Source: Pseudomonadota bacterium (GTDB lineage: Bacteria > Pseudomonadota > Alphaproteobacteria > Acetobacterales > Acetobacteraceae). From it: DNA of 7,622 bases. Positions 7,290 through 7,622 of the stretch are shown here, piece by piece (within the stretch, counting starts at the first letter, position 1; each line of letters starts with the position of its first letter). Below the pieces are notes generated by a model. That model was given only the letters and a program-made list of their open reading frames with translations. It was not told the origin of the DNA and searched no databases. The position numbers and the translations under genes are program-made. The stretch covers positions 1 through 7,622 of the forward strand of contig JAJZCS010000090.1 in the NCBI GenBank assembly GCA_021829055.1, written 5' to 3'.

Positions 7290-7519
7290 CTATTCCCTGG
7301 TTGCATTTACGCCGCCTATCTTAGCGATCTCTACCCGGCGTTCCGGCGTCTATTCCGCGCCCGCGCTTGCCCGCCCAGCTTGCTGAGCGTCGCCCCGGCG
7401 CTGGCGGCTGTCACAACGTCCTCCTCCTCTCCGGTCGCAATCCGCATGATCTTCACGGCGTTGCCGATCACGTCAGCGGGGCGTTTCTCGCCTCTGGGGC
7501 CTTTAGCGTCTGACCGAAA
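7290..7519 (-). pseudogene. Frameshifted small alphaproteobacterial 'GEKRPADVIGNAV' protein
   Basis: The minus strand encodes RSDAKGPRGEKRPADVIGNA followed by VKIMRIATGEEED and LSKLGGQARARN, then shifts frame to TPERRVEIAKIGGVNATRE ending at TAG (7292-7290). The two parts join perfectly if one base is restored near 7350-7351 (AATAGACG to AATATGACG, giving N-M-T-P-E-R-R). From memory, small proteins of this pattern, with 'KRPADVIGNAV-MRIATGE' and a GGKARA-x-x-x-TPE-R-x-EIAKKA tail, are widespread and uncharacterised in rhizobia and relatives. No ATG, GTG or TTG lies in frame between the first block and the upstream TAA near 7546, so the start also seems lost. Function is unknown; the basic tail could bind nucleic acid. 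Confidence 0.6.
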
Positions 7520-7591
7520 ATTGAGGTGAGTGATTTCAGTGGTTTATGATTCTCTATTGGTTGTGAGGACAACGGAGGATCAGGTGGCCTG

Positions 7592-7615
7592 GACTCACAT
7601 GGGGAGGTCTGAGTC
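7592..7615. repeat. Short inverted repeat near the window edge
   Basis: GACTCA (7592-7597) and TGAGTC (7610-7615) form a perfect six-base inverted repeat around a 12-base loop. It lies upstream of the decayed small gene and could be an operator or an element end, but the window stops seven bases later. No gene is visible in 7520-7622. Confidence 0.3.
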
Positions 7616-7622
7616 AAGAGTG

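Noticed and set aside
7101..7529. 142-residue + strand reading frame
   Set aside because: It is antisense to the recognisable GEKRPADVIGNAV-type frame and to the sulfotransferase-like frame, and its own protein shows no family pattern.
1..7622. CRISPR array, tRNA, rRNA or phage defence system
   Set aside because: No regularly spaced repeats, tRNA-like cloverleaf sequence, rRNA segments or recognisable defence domains were seen on either strand.

Overview
The window looks like the edge of a surface-polysaccharide (O-antigen, capsule or exopolysaccharide) locus from an alphaproteobacterium, most likely a member of the Rhizobiales. The basis is gene content and style: an RgpF-type protein, a methyltransferase/glycosyltransferase fusion with the 'SSTTWR' linker common in such loci, moderate-to-high GC, and remnants of IS3- and IS66-type elements. 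The species cannot be named from sequence alone.

Layout. Four intact genes lie on the + strand over 148-6268. They are an RgpF-like rhamnan synthesis protein (148-1155), a 717-residue methyltransferase + coiled coil + GT4 glycosyltransferase fusion (1230-3383), an extended-SDR sugar-nucleotide epimerase/dehydratase (3500-4477), and a polytopic GT-C type glycosyltransferase (4514-6268). Intergenic gaps are 74, 116 and 36 bp, so the genes may be co-transcribed. A possible internal promoter lies in the 116-bp gap before the epimerase. A plausible division of labour is that the epimerase makes a nucleotide sugar, the GT4 and RgpF-like proteins assemble and trim or decorate the glycan in the cytoplasm, the methyltransferase domain methylates a sugar or chain end, and the membrane GT-C enzyme adds a residue from a lipid-linked donor on the periplasmic side.

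From 6269 to the end there is no intact gene. This 1.35 kb is a graveyard of minus-strand fragments. In order of increasing coordinate they are the C-terminal tail of an IS66-type transposase with a possible terminal inverted repeat, the C-terminal third of an IS3-type OrfB with a nonsense codon and a frameshift, a truncated sulfotransferase-tail/coiled-coil linker gene, and a frameshifted small 'GEKRPADVIGNAV' protein. The last 90 bases hold only a short inverted repeat.

I see no CRISPR array, tRNA, rRNA, toxin-antitoxin pair or convincing new system. The most interesting points are the fusion gene, the decayed sulfotransferase-linker gene in opposite orientation to the operon, and the layered insertion-element scars that mark the operon's end.
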